The notes under the pieces: generated by a model
The model's input: only the letters and a program-made list of their open reading frames with translations
What the model was told of the DNA's origin: nothing
Database searches by the model: none
From: Usnea hakonensis
Taxonomy: Eukaryota; Ascomycota; Lecanoromycetes; Lecanorales; Parmeliaceae
DNA: 28,882 bases
NCBI GenBank assembly: GCA_013423325.1
Contig: BLJB01000643.1
Span: 1-28,882 of the forward strand
Direction of reading: 5' to 3'
In this document: one piece after another, positions 1 through 10,950 of the stretch
Layout: every line of letters starts with the position of its first letter
Position numbering within the stretch: position 1 is the stretch's first letter
Made by a program: the position numbers and the translations under genes

Positions 1-62
1 CTGGTTCCCCACCTATCGTGAATGGCGTCTCTTCATGTTGGTTGTTGTACTTCATCTTTTTC
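1..62 (-). pseudogene. 5' end of a LINE ORF1 (partial, not RIPed)
   Basis: The minus strand reads ATG at 55-53 followed by 17 open codons (MKYNNQHEETPFTIGGEP) to the window edge. The same N-terminus, in RIPed form, starts the zinc-knuckle ORF1 at 6624, so this is a second copy of that LINE, also on the minus strand. Unlike nearly everything to its right, it keeps CpA and TpG, so it is either younger than the RIPed block or escaped mutation. Homology to the other copy stops about 8 bases upstream of the ATG, so the insertion looks 5'-truncated there. The rest of the gene lies outside the window, so whether it is intact cannot be judged. Confidence 0.7.
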
Positions 63-65
63 CAT

Positions 66-1909
66 AATATATATAGTTTAAAGTAGTAGTAAATAATATA
101 TAGCTAGCTTACTCTCTTTAAATATAGTAGAAGTATTTAATAATATATTCTATAAGTAACTCCTTTATAATCTTAAATCTAAAGAGATCCCTCTTTAGAT
201 AGTAAACTAGATATCGAGCTTTCTTATAGAGAGAGTAATATTAATAATACTAAAATAGAAAATAAGCGAGATAGAACTAATAAAAATAAAGATTCTATAG
301 AAATCTTTAATATCCCTTATATTATTTCTATTCTTTAATATACTACTTATTAAAAAGTACTCGAAACTAAAGTTAAACCTCTAAGTTAAAGGCTTTATTA
401 ATAATATCTATTTACTAGTATATAGGAAAAGTATAGAGACTAATTATATAATATTTAAAATAGTTTACGAGATATACTTAAAGTAGATAAAAATATATAG
501 AATAATTTTCGCCTTTAAGAAATATAAGCTAGTCTATCTTACTAGAAGACTAAAACGCTTTAATATAAAAGTCGTAATAGATTTAGAAATAATAATTATA
601 AAGTTAAAGGGTAGTATATAGATCTTAAATCTATATATAAATAGAAAATTAAGGTAGGATCTCTATCTTAAAAAGATAAAAATTAAAATAATATCTTAAT
701 ATCTCGCGCTATTAATAATAATAGCCTCGATATAGAGAATAATACTAAACTAAATATATATAATATACTAGACCGTTATTTAGCTAGTAATAATATACGC
801 GGTAACTATCTAATATAATCTAGAGAGTATATAAGAAGTAATAAAGATATTAGAAAGATAGCTAGAAATAATTTAGAATAAGTATCTAAAATATATCTTA
901 AAAGTATATAAGGCGATAAATATTAGGGAACTAGAAGTAAAGATAGATATTCCCCCTATATAGATCTCCTTAAATCTAGTAATCCTCTATTACTAAGCTC
1001 TTAAGGGCGTATATAAGATTATAAAGATTAGAAATATATATATCTATAAAGTACTCTAAAGGAAACGAGATTATAAAATAAAGATACTATTAATACCTAT
1101 AATAAAGAAGTACTTATAGACTAAGGGTACCCTCTTTAAGGAAGGGTAGAAATAATATAATATAGAGAAAAAAAAAAAGAAGGAGATAGAGATAATAAAA
1201 AGAAAAATATAGAGCTAGAGTAATATAATCTAATATATTCTATAGAAAGGCTATTATATAGGTATATTTAAAAATAAGAGAATATTAACTTAAGGTCCTA
1301 AAAATTAGAAAATAAAAAAAATACTTTACTATAACTTTATAAAAGCTAAAAGCTCCGCCCTAATCTAGATATAAATAGAGAAGATCGGGCTAGTATAATT
1401 CCTCTTCTATTATAAGATCCTAGATATCTATATAGCTAGCTATAAATATAACTAGTTAAAATAGAATACTAAATATATTCTTATTTTCTATTTAAGACTA
1501 GAATAATTTAGACTAGTATTTCTAGAATCCGTAGAAACTAGTAATTTACGGAGAATATTAATTACTCTAAAGGGGGCGAGGGCGTTAACTAGATAACTAA
1601 TCTAATCTAGCCTTTTAGGCTAGTATTCTCTAATAAAAGACTAATTATATAGAGGTAAAGTAGTCTAAGGGGCGCGAGTATTAATATAAAGAGAGTAGAG
1701 GAATATAAGTATAAGGGGTATTAAGTAGTAGTAGTTAAAGGTAATATATAGACTTAAAATAGTAGAGATAAATAGAAGTATAATAAGGTTTTTTATTCTA
1801 ATAGTAGTAATACTATAAAGGTTTCCCTTATACTATTACTATAGAGCTTCCTATAATTATCTTTTATATAGTTAGATAGATACGAGTATGAATTCCAATC
1901 TAATCCAAT
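66..1909 (+). mobile_element. RIPed 5'-truncated LINE (Tad1-like), CCAAT-tail family
   Basis: This is a non-LTR retrotransposon fragment. It starts inside the reverse transcriptase upstream of motif A and ends with GAATTCCAATCTAATCCAAT, a short CCAAT-repeat tail near 1890-1909. The last ~820 bases align with the LINE at 25701-26564, which ends in the same tail. CpA and TpG are almost gone. An 8-base match AATATATA lies at 66-73 and 1907-1914 and could be a target duplication, but in such AT-rich DNA it may be chance. The 5' boundary near 62-66 is set by where the ORF1 fragment on the other strand stops. Confidence 0.8.
100..1690 (+). pseudogene. LINE ORF2 reverse transcriptase relic
   Basis: One frame carries reverse-transcriptase landmarks. 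LNIVEVFNN at 118-144 corresponds to motif A (LDIxGAFDN). PLWxVNWxSSFL around 190-225 is the conserved stretch before motif B. IL*KSLISLILFLFFN at 292-339 corresponds to IPQGSPLSPILFLFFN (motif B). FINN at 394-405 corresponds to the catalytic FVDD. FAFKKYKLVYLTRRLKRFNIKVVIDL follows at ~510-580, typical of Tad1-group LINEs. A C-terminal Cys/His cluster, now mostly Tyr (SYKYN..NTKY....FY), begins at 1438 in the same frame. Trp and Gln codons are stops, and both catalytic Asp are Asn. The gene is dead. No RNase H domain could be recognised. Ends are approximate. Confidence 0.8.
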
Positions 1910-2895
1910 ATATAAAATTATATACTTTAAAAATTAATTAGAAATTTTTAAGATATCTAGAACTTTATCTATTATTAAATATATAATTATTTTTATTATT
2001 TTATTACTATTAATTCTATCCTCTATAGATATTAGAGTTAAATATTAAATATCTAGAATATCTTTTAAATCGATTATTAAGATAAATAGAAATAATATAT
2101 TTTTTAAAATATTAATTTTATTTTTAAAACTAGACTATTTTATTTCTCTTTAGTCTAGAATAGCTAAAAACTATAATAAAGGTTTTAGGGTTATACTCTA
2201 TTTTTATTCTTATTAAATAAACTTTTAGATTTTATTCTTTTTTAATAACGCTTTATATATTTTTTCGCGCTAATAAAGTATATAGATTTTATATATAACC
2301 TTTACCTTCTCTTTTTCTACCTTTCGAAGTTCCTCGGCTAACTACTTATCTCGAAGTCGGTAGTACTCTTTAAGCCTAAGCTTAGCTACCTTAGTAACTC
2401 TTATATAGTCCGTATTCCATAGAATCTTCTATTATATATACTATTTACTTAAATTTAATTTATATTATATTTTAAAAATCTAGATTTATATTATTATAAG
2501 GCTTTTTAATTTTAGAATCTTAATCTATTTTAGATAAAAAACTATTTATAATCTTTACTTTTTATATTAAATCTTTATTAGATTCTTTTATATATAATAT
2601 TTTAATTTATAATCTTTTAAAATACTACTCTAAAGCTTTCTAATTATCTAAAATTATTTTTTAAAATAATTATATTAATTTATAGAAGGAATTATATTAA
2701 ATATTAAAATTAAAAAGTATTCTTAAAATTAAGAATTAAATATTAGAATAATATTATTAAATAATAATTAAGTCGCTAAAAAGATCTAAATTATTAAATA
2801 TATTTAGATTAATTAGCTAATAAAAAAAATTATTTTTAGTATTTTAATAAATACTAAATTCTTTATTTAAATAGCTTTATATATTAATAATTTAG
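1910..2895 (-). pseudogene. Degenerate coding relic, family not recognised
   Basis: About 1 kb of heavily RIPed sequence. The best coding trace is on the minus strand at ~2190-2415, where one frame reads KVAKLRLKEYYRLRDK*LAEELRKVEKEKVKV, a highly charged, probably coiled-coil stretch. Such tails occur at the C-terminus of some fungal DDE transposases and gag proteins, but nothing diagnostic (no DDE, zinc knuckle or terminal repeat) is visible, so I do not assign a family. The rest of the interval is AT-rich with no recognisable motif. Confidence 0.25.
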
Positions 2896-2952
2896 AAAAA
2901 AAAAAAAAAAAAAAAAAATANNAATTAAAAAAAAAAAAAAAAAAAAAAAAAG
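2896..2952. other. Assembly gap (2 N) inside poly-A runs
   Basis: Two N at 2921-2922 lie between A-homopolymer tracts of more than 20 bases on each side. This is a join between contigs in low-complexity sequence, so the distance and continuity across it are not reliable. Confidence 0.9.
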
Positions 2953-4709
2953 TCTCTCTCTAAACTTTTAATATTAGAATAGATTTTAGAGCTATCTTAA
3001 TAAAGTTATAGCGCTAATACTTATTATAAAAATATTTATTAAGACTAGCTTTATATATAAATAATTATTATATATTAATTATAGTTATTTTAAAATAGTT
3101 AAATAATAAAGTTATTAGTAGATCTTTATTATTATATACTAGTTAAAAAGAAAGGTTAAAGCCCTTAATAAAAATCTAAAAATAAATTACTTTATAATAT
3201 TTTTTTAAATTAATATTCTTTTAATAAATAATTATTAATAAAAGTATAATTTATAAGAAAGAAGAAAATATATTTAAAGATCTTATTATAGTAACTAGTT
3301 ATTAGGACTATAACTAGATTAAGTTAATAGTAGTATATAACTAGGATTTAATTAATAAGGAGGTAAAATCTATATATAGGTATAAAAAAGATATATAGAT
3401 AGAGAGGTACTAAGGCGCTAAACCCGAATAGGAAGAAGATTATATATCTCCTTTAGCCCTATAAATAGTTATACTTATAATATTACCCCCCCCTTTTAAA
3501 AGGTATATTTATATACCTTAAAAGATAATATCTATTATATATATAATATTATATTATTCTAGGGCTTTCTATATAAAGCGATTAATTATAGATTAATAAA
3601 ATAGTTAATAAAAAGGTATTTTATCCCGGAATAACTATTTAATATTCGATTTTTAAATAGAGAAGGAAGTATAGAATAAAGGCCTCTTATTAGTCGAATA
3701 TTTCTAAACTAAATCGAATTAAACCTTAATACGGAGCCTTATATAGAGCCTTATTATAAACTTTCTCTAAAGAAACCTAGCTAACTACTAGAAGCTAATT
3801 TTAATATAGACTATTATTAGTAATAATAATACTCTAGAGGTAATACTAAATAGCGTTAAGAGGTATTTATATATATATTAATAATAAAAGTATATATAAT
3901 AGGTCTTATTTAATATAGATATTAAGAAATAAGATCTTTTAGTAGCTTTTTCTCTAATTATAATTTATTAAAAAAGATCTATATAATTTAAATTTAAAAA
4001 TAGTTAAATAGTATAATATTTAAAATATTATTAAATTAAAACTTTTTTAATAAGGCTAATATTAATAAAAAGCCTTTCAATATTATTTATAAAAGTTTTA
4101 AATTATTTTTTTAATATTATTAAACTTACTACTATTTATATAATATTATTTATTATCTTTTAAAATATCTATCTATTTAATCCTATATTATAAATAACTA
4201 TAGTAATAGTAGAAGTCTAATATATTAATTCTATTTATTACCTTTTAATAGAATTTTCGGCTTTAATAAAGATCTCTATTATCTTAAAAAAGAATTATTA
4301 AAAAATTTTAAAAAATATTATAAATAAAATATATTATAGATTCGCTATATATAAAGAAGATCTAGATAGTAGATAATATTAATTTATTATATAATTTTAT
4401 AAAGATTATTATATTAATATATTTAAAAAATAACTATATTTTATTGTTAATATTAAATAAGACTTTTTTATAATACTTATTTACTTATCTTTCTATTATA
4501 ATTTAAAAGGCTTTTAAATATTTCTTATTATATTCTAAAATCTCCTTTATTCTTTTAATAATATTTTTAACTTTTAAAACTTATAGCCTCTCTTTTATAA
4601 TTTTATAATTAATTATATTAAAATTAAAATTTATATAAAGATTAAATTCTTTATTTATAAAGAAAGATATAAATAAAGTTAAAAAGACTATATTATTATT
4701 ATTAATAAA
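2953..4709. other. RIPed intergenic or relic DNA, nothing assigned
   Basis: AT-rich sequence with almost no CpA or TpG. The part at ~3380-3830 is less AT-rich and may descend from a coding repeat, but I could not identify it in any frame. A small hairpin (9-base arms AAGGTATAT / ATATACCTT at 3500-3508 and 3511-3519) follows a run of eight C at 3486-3493. Confidence 0.5.
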
Positions 4710-4848
4710 TATTAAAATAGGCAACTTAGCTGAGTCACGTGACTTCGTTATATACTTAGCGCCTCAGTATTTTATAAATAGTCTTATATAATCCACTTTC
4801 CTTCTAGATAGTTAACTAATACGAAGTACTCTTTCTATAATTTTAATA
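4710..4848 (+). repeat. copia LTR (RIPed copy)
   Basis: 139 bases align end to end with the 145-base LTRs at 14622 and 21659: start TATTAAAATAGG (RIPed TGTTAAAATAGG), palindrome GTCACGTGAC at 4734-4743, TATAAATA at 4773-4780 and end TTTTAATA. A primer-binding-site remnant follows directly, so this is the 5' LTR of a larger element, not a solo LTR. No matching 3' LTR occurs before 14622, so the element has lost its 3' end or is too degraded to follow. Confidence 0.85.
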
Positions 4849-4862
4849 GATTATAAACCCGG
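4849..4862 (+). other. Primer-binding site remnant of copia element
   Basis: GATTATAAACCCGG sits directly after the LTR and corresponds to GGTTATAAGCCCGG in the complete copia element at 14767. It is the insertion target of the minus-strand LINE that follows. Confidence 0.7.
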
Positions 4863-4866
4863 CTTT
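4855..4866. repeat. Target site duplication, ORF1-only LINE (left)
   Basis: AAACCCGGCTTT here is repeated exactly at 6667-6678, on the other side of the minus-strand LINE. Left of it is the copia LTR and PBS; right of the second copy the copia leader continues. Confidence 0.85.
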
Positions 4867-6666
4867 TTGAATTTGAATTTGAATTTATACGTCGTGTCTA
4901 CCTAAACTTCGAAAGGTAATTACGGGATCCTTTAACTCTTATTAACTTATAGTAAGAAAACTATTTAATACTATTATCTTATATATATATTATTAGGGAA
5001 AAACCTTACTACTTTTTTATATATATATTATTATTTATATATAGATCTAAATACTACTTTAATTATATTTTTATTAGGGTTTCTTTATTATTTATATTTC
5101 TCCTACTATAATTTCCTTCTCTAAAGTTTAAATCTTAGTAATTTTAATCTAGATTTAGATTAACTTCTTCTCGCTAAGTCTCTAGTCCTAGTTTATATTC
5201 TCCTTAATCCTTTTTTAGAGTATAGCTTTTAATTCTTTAGGTCTACTCCTTTAGATCGAGGCTATAGATTCCTTTATTTTCGGCTCTCTCTCCTCTTTTT
5301 AGCTCCCCTTACTATTTATTTTCTATTAATATTAATTATAGAATAACCTTTTCTTTATAAGCCTCCTCGCTATATATCTCTTTATTTTAACTTTAAACTA
5401 GTAGTCTATATTATATATAGTATAACCTTTCTTTCTATACGCCGCGTATCTCGAGGCTACTATTAGTACTACTATTATATATATTCGAGTATCGTATATT
5501 TAATTATATTCTATATATTATACTTCGTTTTTATATATTCTTATAATATAATTATATTTCTAGTACTTATAATATCTAGTTAGAGAGGCTATTTAGTTAA
5601 ACTTCTCTATAGCTTTTATTTTTTTCGCTTTAACGAGTCTATTTAATATTAAGATATCTACTATTTTTAGGGTTAAGAGGTTTAGTATTAATAATAAGTA
5701 CTTTTTTATCTTATAGCTATTAAATAGCTATCTAATTCCTATAATCTTTAGATTTAGATATTATCTTTAATTATTTTATTTAAGCTTCTTCTTTATTCCT
5801 AGTTACGCGCTAATATTAACCCCCCTAACTCTAATATTATATACTATTACTAGATAGACCTTCTATATTACTCTAGTCGATACGTATTTTTTTATAAGTT
5901 AGGATATATTTCTTTCTAATTCCTCCTTAGTATTTATTATAGTTATTTAAATTAGGAGGTCGCTACTATAAAGATAATATATTATCTCTAATTAGTTAAT
6001 CTCCTCTTTTTATATTCGCGTATTTTTTAGCTTTTCTAGAATTTTTTCTATTATTTCTTCTATACTCTTTCTATCCTTTTTATCTCTAATCTATATTAGA
6101 AGCTATCTCTATTTTCTCGAATCTTTAGATTAGATTATATAGACTATAACGTAGAGGGGGGGCCCTTTAAATATTTTAAATAGATTCCTCTAGCTCTATT
6201 TAGTAGTCGGGCTATCTTAATATATTAGTATATTAGTCTAGCTTCTAATCTATTCTTTTTTTTATTAATTAGTCTATTTCTCCTTTTCCTATTATAGCTC
6301 TATATATAATTTTATAATTATTTTATTTTAGATTTTCGCGTACTTTTATATAACTTCTATAGACGTATTTCCTATTTCTCGATACTCGTCTAGTACTTAT
6401 CTAAATAGCGTTTTAAATATTAGAAGTATTATATCTAGGCCCCCTTCTAGTCTTATTAGTACTATAGGCGTAATAGTCGTATCCTATTCTATTTCCGCGT
6501 TATTATACTTCTCTTCCTCCGAAGGAGTATCTCCCTCTACATCTATATCTAATAGTATCTCTTTCTTCCCTAGTTCCCTACCTATCGTAAATAGCGTCTC
6601 TTCATATTGGTTGTTATACTTCATCTTTTTTTCCTCATATCTCGTTAAACTCAGCTAAAATACTTC
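4867..6666 (-). mobile_element. ORF1-only LINE inserted in a copia PBS
   Basis: A 1.8-kb non-LTR element on the minus strand, bounded by the 12-base duplication AAACCCGGCTTT. Its 3' end is a short tandem tail, read on the minus strand as AATTCAAATTCAAATTCAA (4867-4887). Its 5' end at 6666 lies 42 bases upstream of the ORF1 ATG, so the 5' end seems complete. It has one long ORF1 and then only about 300 bases before the tail, far too little for endonuclease and reverse transcriptase. It is therefore an internally deleted or naturally ORF1-only, non-autonomous LINE that would need enzymes supplied in trans. Strongly RIPed. Confidence 0.75.
5180..6624 (-). pseudogene. LINE ORF1 with gag-type zinc knuckles (RIPed)
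   Basis: A minus-strand frame starts at ATG 6624-6622 (MKYNNQYEETLFTIGREL) and runs in one register for more than 400 codons, interrupted only by TAA/TAG at former Gln/Trp positions. Codons ~351-382 (5574-5479) match two consecutive zinc knuckles, C-x2-C-x4-H-x4-C and C-x2-C-x3-H-x4-C, with most Cys and His now Tyr after CpA/TpG loss. A third Cys/His-like stretch and a basic tail (IKRYIARRLIKKRLF) follow. This arrangement fits the nucleic-acid-binding ORF1 of Tad1-like fungal LINEs. A gypsy/copia gag is less likely because of the tandem knuckles and the LINE-type tail. The N-terminus recurs, unmutated, at 1-55. The 3' end is approximate. Confidence 0.75.
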
Positions 6667-6678
6667 AAACCCGGCTTT
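6667..6678. repeat. Target site duplication, ORF1-only LINE (right)
   Basis: Exact second copy of AAACCCGGCTTT. The sequence after it (TATAGGGCGACTATC, then TTTTTATATTAT) resembles the leader right after the PBS of the intact copia at 14781, which shows that the LINE split a copia element. Confidence 0.85.
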
Positions 6679-6740
6679 ATAGGGCGACTATCTTATTCTT
6701 TTTATATTATTTAGTAGTATTCTAAGTATAATTTATATTA
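6679..6740 (+). mobile_element. Continuation of the split copia leader
   Basis: Resembles bases ~14781-14835 of the complete copia element (ATAGGG, then TTTATATTAT with a similar spacing). The similarity fades after about 60 bases, so how much of the region up to 9118 belongs to this element is unknown. Confidence 0.5.
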
Positions 6741-9118
6741 TCTCGATATCGAGTTAAGGAATTAAGACTTAAAAAAGAATTATTAATAATTTTTAAAATA
6801 TAGATAAGTCTATCTTATAATAATTATTATTTCTCTAGGATTTAATTATTTAGAATTACTCCCTCGAAAATAATTATATATTTAAAATATATAATTTTTA
6901 GTATTATTCTAGGCTAAATTATAGCCTAACGTCTCTCTAACTAATTAGGTACTATCTACTAAGGGTCTAAAATAAGCGCTAGCTTCTAAAGAAAAATATT
7001 AATACTATATAGAGACTTCTTACTCTTTTATAATCTTATTATTAATATCTATAATTAAGTACTTAATATTTAAATTAGTTTATAGTATCGAGTCTTTTAT
7101 AGATATTTAATAATAATATTTTTCTATATCTCTTAGTAAACTCTATTAATTCGCTAAGATTAGAACCTCCTAAGTAGAGATTTCTTAATATTAAAAAACC
7201 CCTTAATAACTATCTAAATTTTTACTATAGATCCTATAGATCTTATAACTAGATCTCTAAAAAAGTTAATATATTATTATAATTAACTAAAAAAGCCGAT
7301 ATACTAGTATAATTAATTTAGTAATTAGTAGAAAAATATCTATATCTAGTCTAAAATAATATTATTATCTTTTAGAGATTACTCTATAACTTTATATATT
7401 CTTATAAACTAGTTAAATCTATAGCGTAACCGGAATCTCCTCTAATTATATACTATTAATTAAATATTCTTCTAATAAATTTAATCGATCTCGATTAGAA
7501 GAGTTAGATATAAATAGAAGCTATTTTTTTCTAAATTATAGAATTTTTAATTATATTAATCTTTAACTTCTATAAATCTAACTTTAAAACTAAAATTAAA
7601 GGCTCTATTAATCTAGACTCTATTTTTTATATAAATAGGGTTATTATTATATATTATTATTCTAAATATAAAAATTTTCTATATTTATTTAAAGATCTTA
7701 AAACTTCTCTCTATATATTTAATTTAGATAGTAATAATAGTTATTAAGATCTAGAAAAGTCTCTTTTTAAGGACTCTAATTTAAATATTAATATTAAATT
7801 ATTTAATTCTTTTAGTAATACTAATCTTTTTAATCTTTATATTAAATCTATCTTATTAGAGTTATTTTTATCCTTTTCTTTTTTATCTTTTTTAGTTTCC
7901 TCTATACTTTTATTATCTCTATCCTCTTTAGAGTCTTCTTATTTATTATAAAGATTAATTTATTAATTATAGAATCCTTAAAAAGCTTTCTACTTATATC
8001 TATTATAATTTTTAAAACTTCTAAATAATATTTAAAGTAGATTAAAAAAGTTTTAGACTTCTTTATTCTTAATAATCTTTAGCTAGAAAAATTAAAAGCT
8101 AAATAGTAAATAGTTAGAATATATTTTATTATAGATTTAAAATTTAACTTAAATAACCTTATTAAAATATAATCTAGTATTACTATATTTTATATATATA
8201 TAATAATATAAATTAGATTTATTATATTTTAGGAATAGATAATATAATTAAGTAGATAGTTTTAATAATTAATTTAAAAATTAATTATCTTTTTAAGATT
8301 TATATAGAGTAATATATTTTAGAGTCTATTTTTAAATATATTAGGGGTCTAGTATTTTAAGATATATTACAAATTTAGATTATTTAAATAAGAAGATAAT
8401 TTATAATTTATTTAATCCCTAAAAATTCTTTTTAATAAATATTTATATATAAAAGTAATTTCTACTATCTAATTTTTTTTAAAATTATACTTTTTATAAT
8501 ACTTATCTTAATATTAATTTTAAATATTTTTAAGATTTTTTTAATTTCTTTTTATCTATTAATCTTATACTTTTTTTATTTTAACTTTAACTATTTATTC
8601 TCTATTAGTAGTATTAATAATATCTTCTATAATTAAAGTAGAGAAGTTAAATATAATTATATATATTAATATAAAAAGAAATAGTAGGGGAAATAATTCT
8701 AAAAAGAGTTTAAAGTAATTTTAAAAATAGGAGTTAATTCTTTAAATTTATAATTTATCTAATATTAATTAAATAGATATAACTAATTTTAAAATTAATT
8801 TAAATTAATATAAAAAGAGGAATATCCCTTAGATAGATAATCTATTAAATATATATAATAAGACTATATTTATTAATAGTAATATTAAATTAGATATTCT
8901 CTTATTTAGAATTTTCTTATTTAGAATATTAATATATATATAAAATTATTATTATATTATTTTTTTTATTAAATTTATATTAATTACTTTATTTTTTAAA
9001 TTAATAGTAAAGTCTAAATATTATATAAGATTCCTTTAAGTCTAACTTATATTAGATAGATAGGTTCTATAAACAAACTATTAGTTCTTTAAGGGATATT
9101 ATATAAATCTTTTATATT
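6741..9118. other. RIPed degenerate DNA, no gene recognised
   Basis: 2.4 kb of AT-rich sequence with almost no CpA or TpG. It may hold the decayed interior of the copia element begun at 4710, but I could not find the integrase or RT motifs that are readable in the 14622-21803 copy. The stretch at ~7720-7920 translates to Ser/Leu-rich low-complexity sequence. No tRNA, LTR or inverted-repeat structure was seen. Confidence 0.5.
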
Positions 9119-9131
9119 ATAAATATCTATT
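9119..9131. repeat. Target site duplication of LINE A (left)
   Basis: ATAAATATCTATT, repeated exactly at 10938-10950, brackets LINE A. Confidence 0.85.
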
Positions 9132-10700
9132 AGCTTCCTTACGGATAGGGCGACATCCGTAACGTTAGGGGGCCAGACGAGCCTAATAAAGGCAGTAGAG
9201 ACTAGTATTCCTTAGGGATCACTACTCTCTCCTATGCTATTCCTCTTCTTTAACGCCCCTCTAATTAAATAATACGTAAGAGCCGCTCTCCCTATTTAGA
9301 TAGGAGGTTTTATTAATAATATCTATCTACTAGTATATAGCGGGAGTATAGAAGATAATTATAGAGTACTATATAAAGCTTATAATATTTATCTTAAATA
9401 GATTAGGATATATAAAGTAATATTCGCCCCTAAGAAATACGAGCTAGTATACCTAATAAGGAGCCTAAAGAAGTTTAATATAGAAGTATCTTTAGACTTT
9501 AAAGAGGTTAAGATAGACCCTAGTCTAAATATAAGAGTACTAGGCTTATATATAGATACTAAACTTCGGTAGGGACTATATATCGCTTAGCTAATAGTCT
9601 AAGCTATAGGATAGAAATAAGTTTTAGAATACCTTATAGACTTAATATAGAGAGCGATATTTATTAAGTACTATATAGTATATAGTATAGTAGTACGCCT
9701 AATATTAATATTCGTAGTACCGATTTAGTACTACCCCCGCGGAATAGAAGGATTCTCTCGGAAGCCTTTCGAGAAGCTAACTAAGATATAAAATAAGTAT
9801 CTTTATAGGGTAACTAGAGTATATAAAGTAACTTCTATCCTAGTCCTAGAGGCGGAGGCTTTAATAGCCTCTTTAAAATATTAACTCGATAAGCTAGTAT
9901 TATAATATTAAGCTCTATAAGGTACTTACCCCGCTATAAAAAAGGGTAATAAGCGAATTACTTAATATTTCTAGAATAGTAGAGATAGAAAAAAGAAAAG
10001 AGGGCCTATATCTATAATAATAAAAGAGGCCTAGGCTCTTAAAGCTCTTAAAGAAAAAAGTTAGAATCTAGTAACTACTAATATAAGAAGAAAAAAGAAC
10101 TAGGTTAATCTATATAAAGATATTAAGGAATATTAGAGTATTAATATTATTAAATAGAAAATATAAGACTAGTTCTAAAAACGAAGATCTAAAAAATAAA
10201 AAAAATATTAATAAAGAATTTCTATTATAGCGAGAACCTTTATCTAAATAGAAAATTTATATAATAGTAGATTTAACTACTATAAGATACTAAGAAAGGC
10301 TAAAAGCTTAATTACTATCTAAATAAGAAGTAGTAAAATTAGGCTTAATATATTCCTTAATAGAATAAGGGTTCTAGATATTAATCCTAATTATAAGTAT
10401 AGATAGAGAAGATAGAATATTAAGTATATCCTTTTTTTCTATTCGAGATCGCGGGAGAATAGACTATAGCTACTTATAAAAGCGGGTATTAGAAACTTCT
10501 AGATAATATTAATTATAATTAAAGAGATCTAGATAGTAATAAGATAAATAGTTAATTCCGGCTAATTAAATAGCTTTAAATTAGTTAGTAAATAACTCTA
10601 ATAATTAAGATTATCCTTTAGAATAAAGGAGACTATTAAGTCTAAAAAGGATATACGAAAAAGTAACTATATCCGCCTCTAAAGGCGGGGGTAATTAAAG
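9132..10700 (+). pseudogene. LINE A ORF2 relic (RT motifs B-C to C-terminal Cys/His motif)
   Basis: One frame from 9132 reads SFLTDRATSVTLGGQTSLIKAVETSIP*GSLLSPMLFLFFN (in pieces): the RT stretch before motif B, then motif B (SIPQGSPLSP, 9204-9236). FINN at 9309-9320 replaces catalytic FVDD. FAPKKYELVYLIRSLKKFNIEVSLDF and RVLGLYIDTKLR follow, typical of Tad1-group LINEs. The same frame reaches YYIVYSIVVR near 9665-9700, an Arg/Lys-rich linker, IRLNIFLNRIRV, and the C-terminal Cys/His motif (NYKYR..NIKYILFFYSR from 10389, formerly Cys/His). Stops stand at Gln/Trp codons. Endonuclease and the N-terminal RT are absent because of 5' truncation. Confidence 0.85.
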
Positions 10701-10937
10701 ATATAAAAGTTAAAGAATAGAAAAGTTAATATAAAAAAGTAGAGAAATATATAATAATATAATAAGGCTCCTAAAAAGTATAGTAGAAGGGAGAGCGTAC
10801 TATTTAATTAAAGTTTTTATCTAGAGGTTCGCCCTTAGATTTCTTCGATATCTAGCTCTACTAGTTTAGCGTTATAGTTACCCTTATTAACTTATATTAA
10901 GTAGCTAGTATAGGCGTATAAAATAATCAATCAATTA
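9132..10937 (+). mobile_element. LINE A, 5'-truncated Tad1-like retrotransposon, CAAT tail
   Basis: 1806 bases between exact 13-base duplications. It begins mid-reverse-transcriptase and ends in a CAAT-type tail (AATAATCAATCAATTA, about 10922-10937). The last ~150 bases (GGTTCGCCCTTAG..., ...AGTATAGGCGTATAAAA) recur in LINE B on the minus strand and in LINE C on the plus strand, which defines one family. RIP is moderate: CpG and some TpG remain near the 5' end, for example GGCGACATCCGTAACG at 9149. Confidence 0.9.
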
Positions 10938-10950
10938 ATAAATATCTATT
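10938..10950. repeat. Target site duplication of LINE A (right)
   Basis: Exact second copy of ATAAATATCTATT, directly after the CAAT tail. Confidence 0.85.

Noticed and set aside
2896..2952. Poly-A tail of a retroposon
   Set aside because: The A-runs flank an assembly gap on both sides and no element end could be matched to them, so a sequencing or assembly artefact is as likely.
3500..3519. Hairpin AAGGTATAT-TT-ATATACCTT as a terminator or regulatory site
   Set aside because: Short AT-rich palindromes are frequent in this composition, and no gene is nearby for it to serve.
4710..4848. Solo LTR
   Set aside because: A primer-binding-site remnant and copia leader sequence follow it (interrupted by the LINE), so it is the 5' LTR of an element and not a recombination product.
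7720..7920. Ser/Leu-rich open stretch as a gene
   Set aside because: Low complexity, no start context, no motif, and composition identical to the surrounding RIPed DNA.
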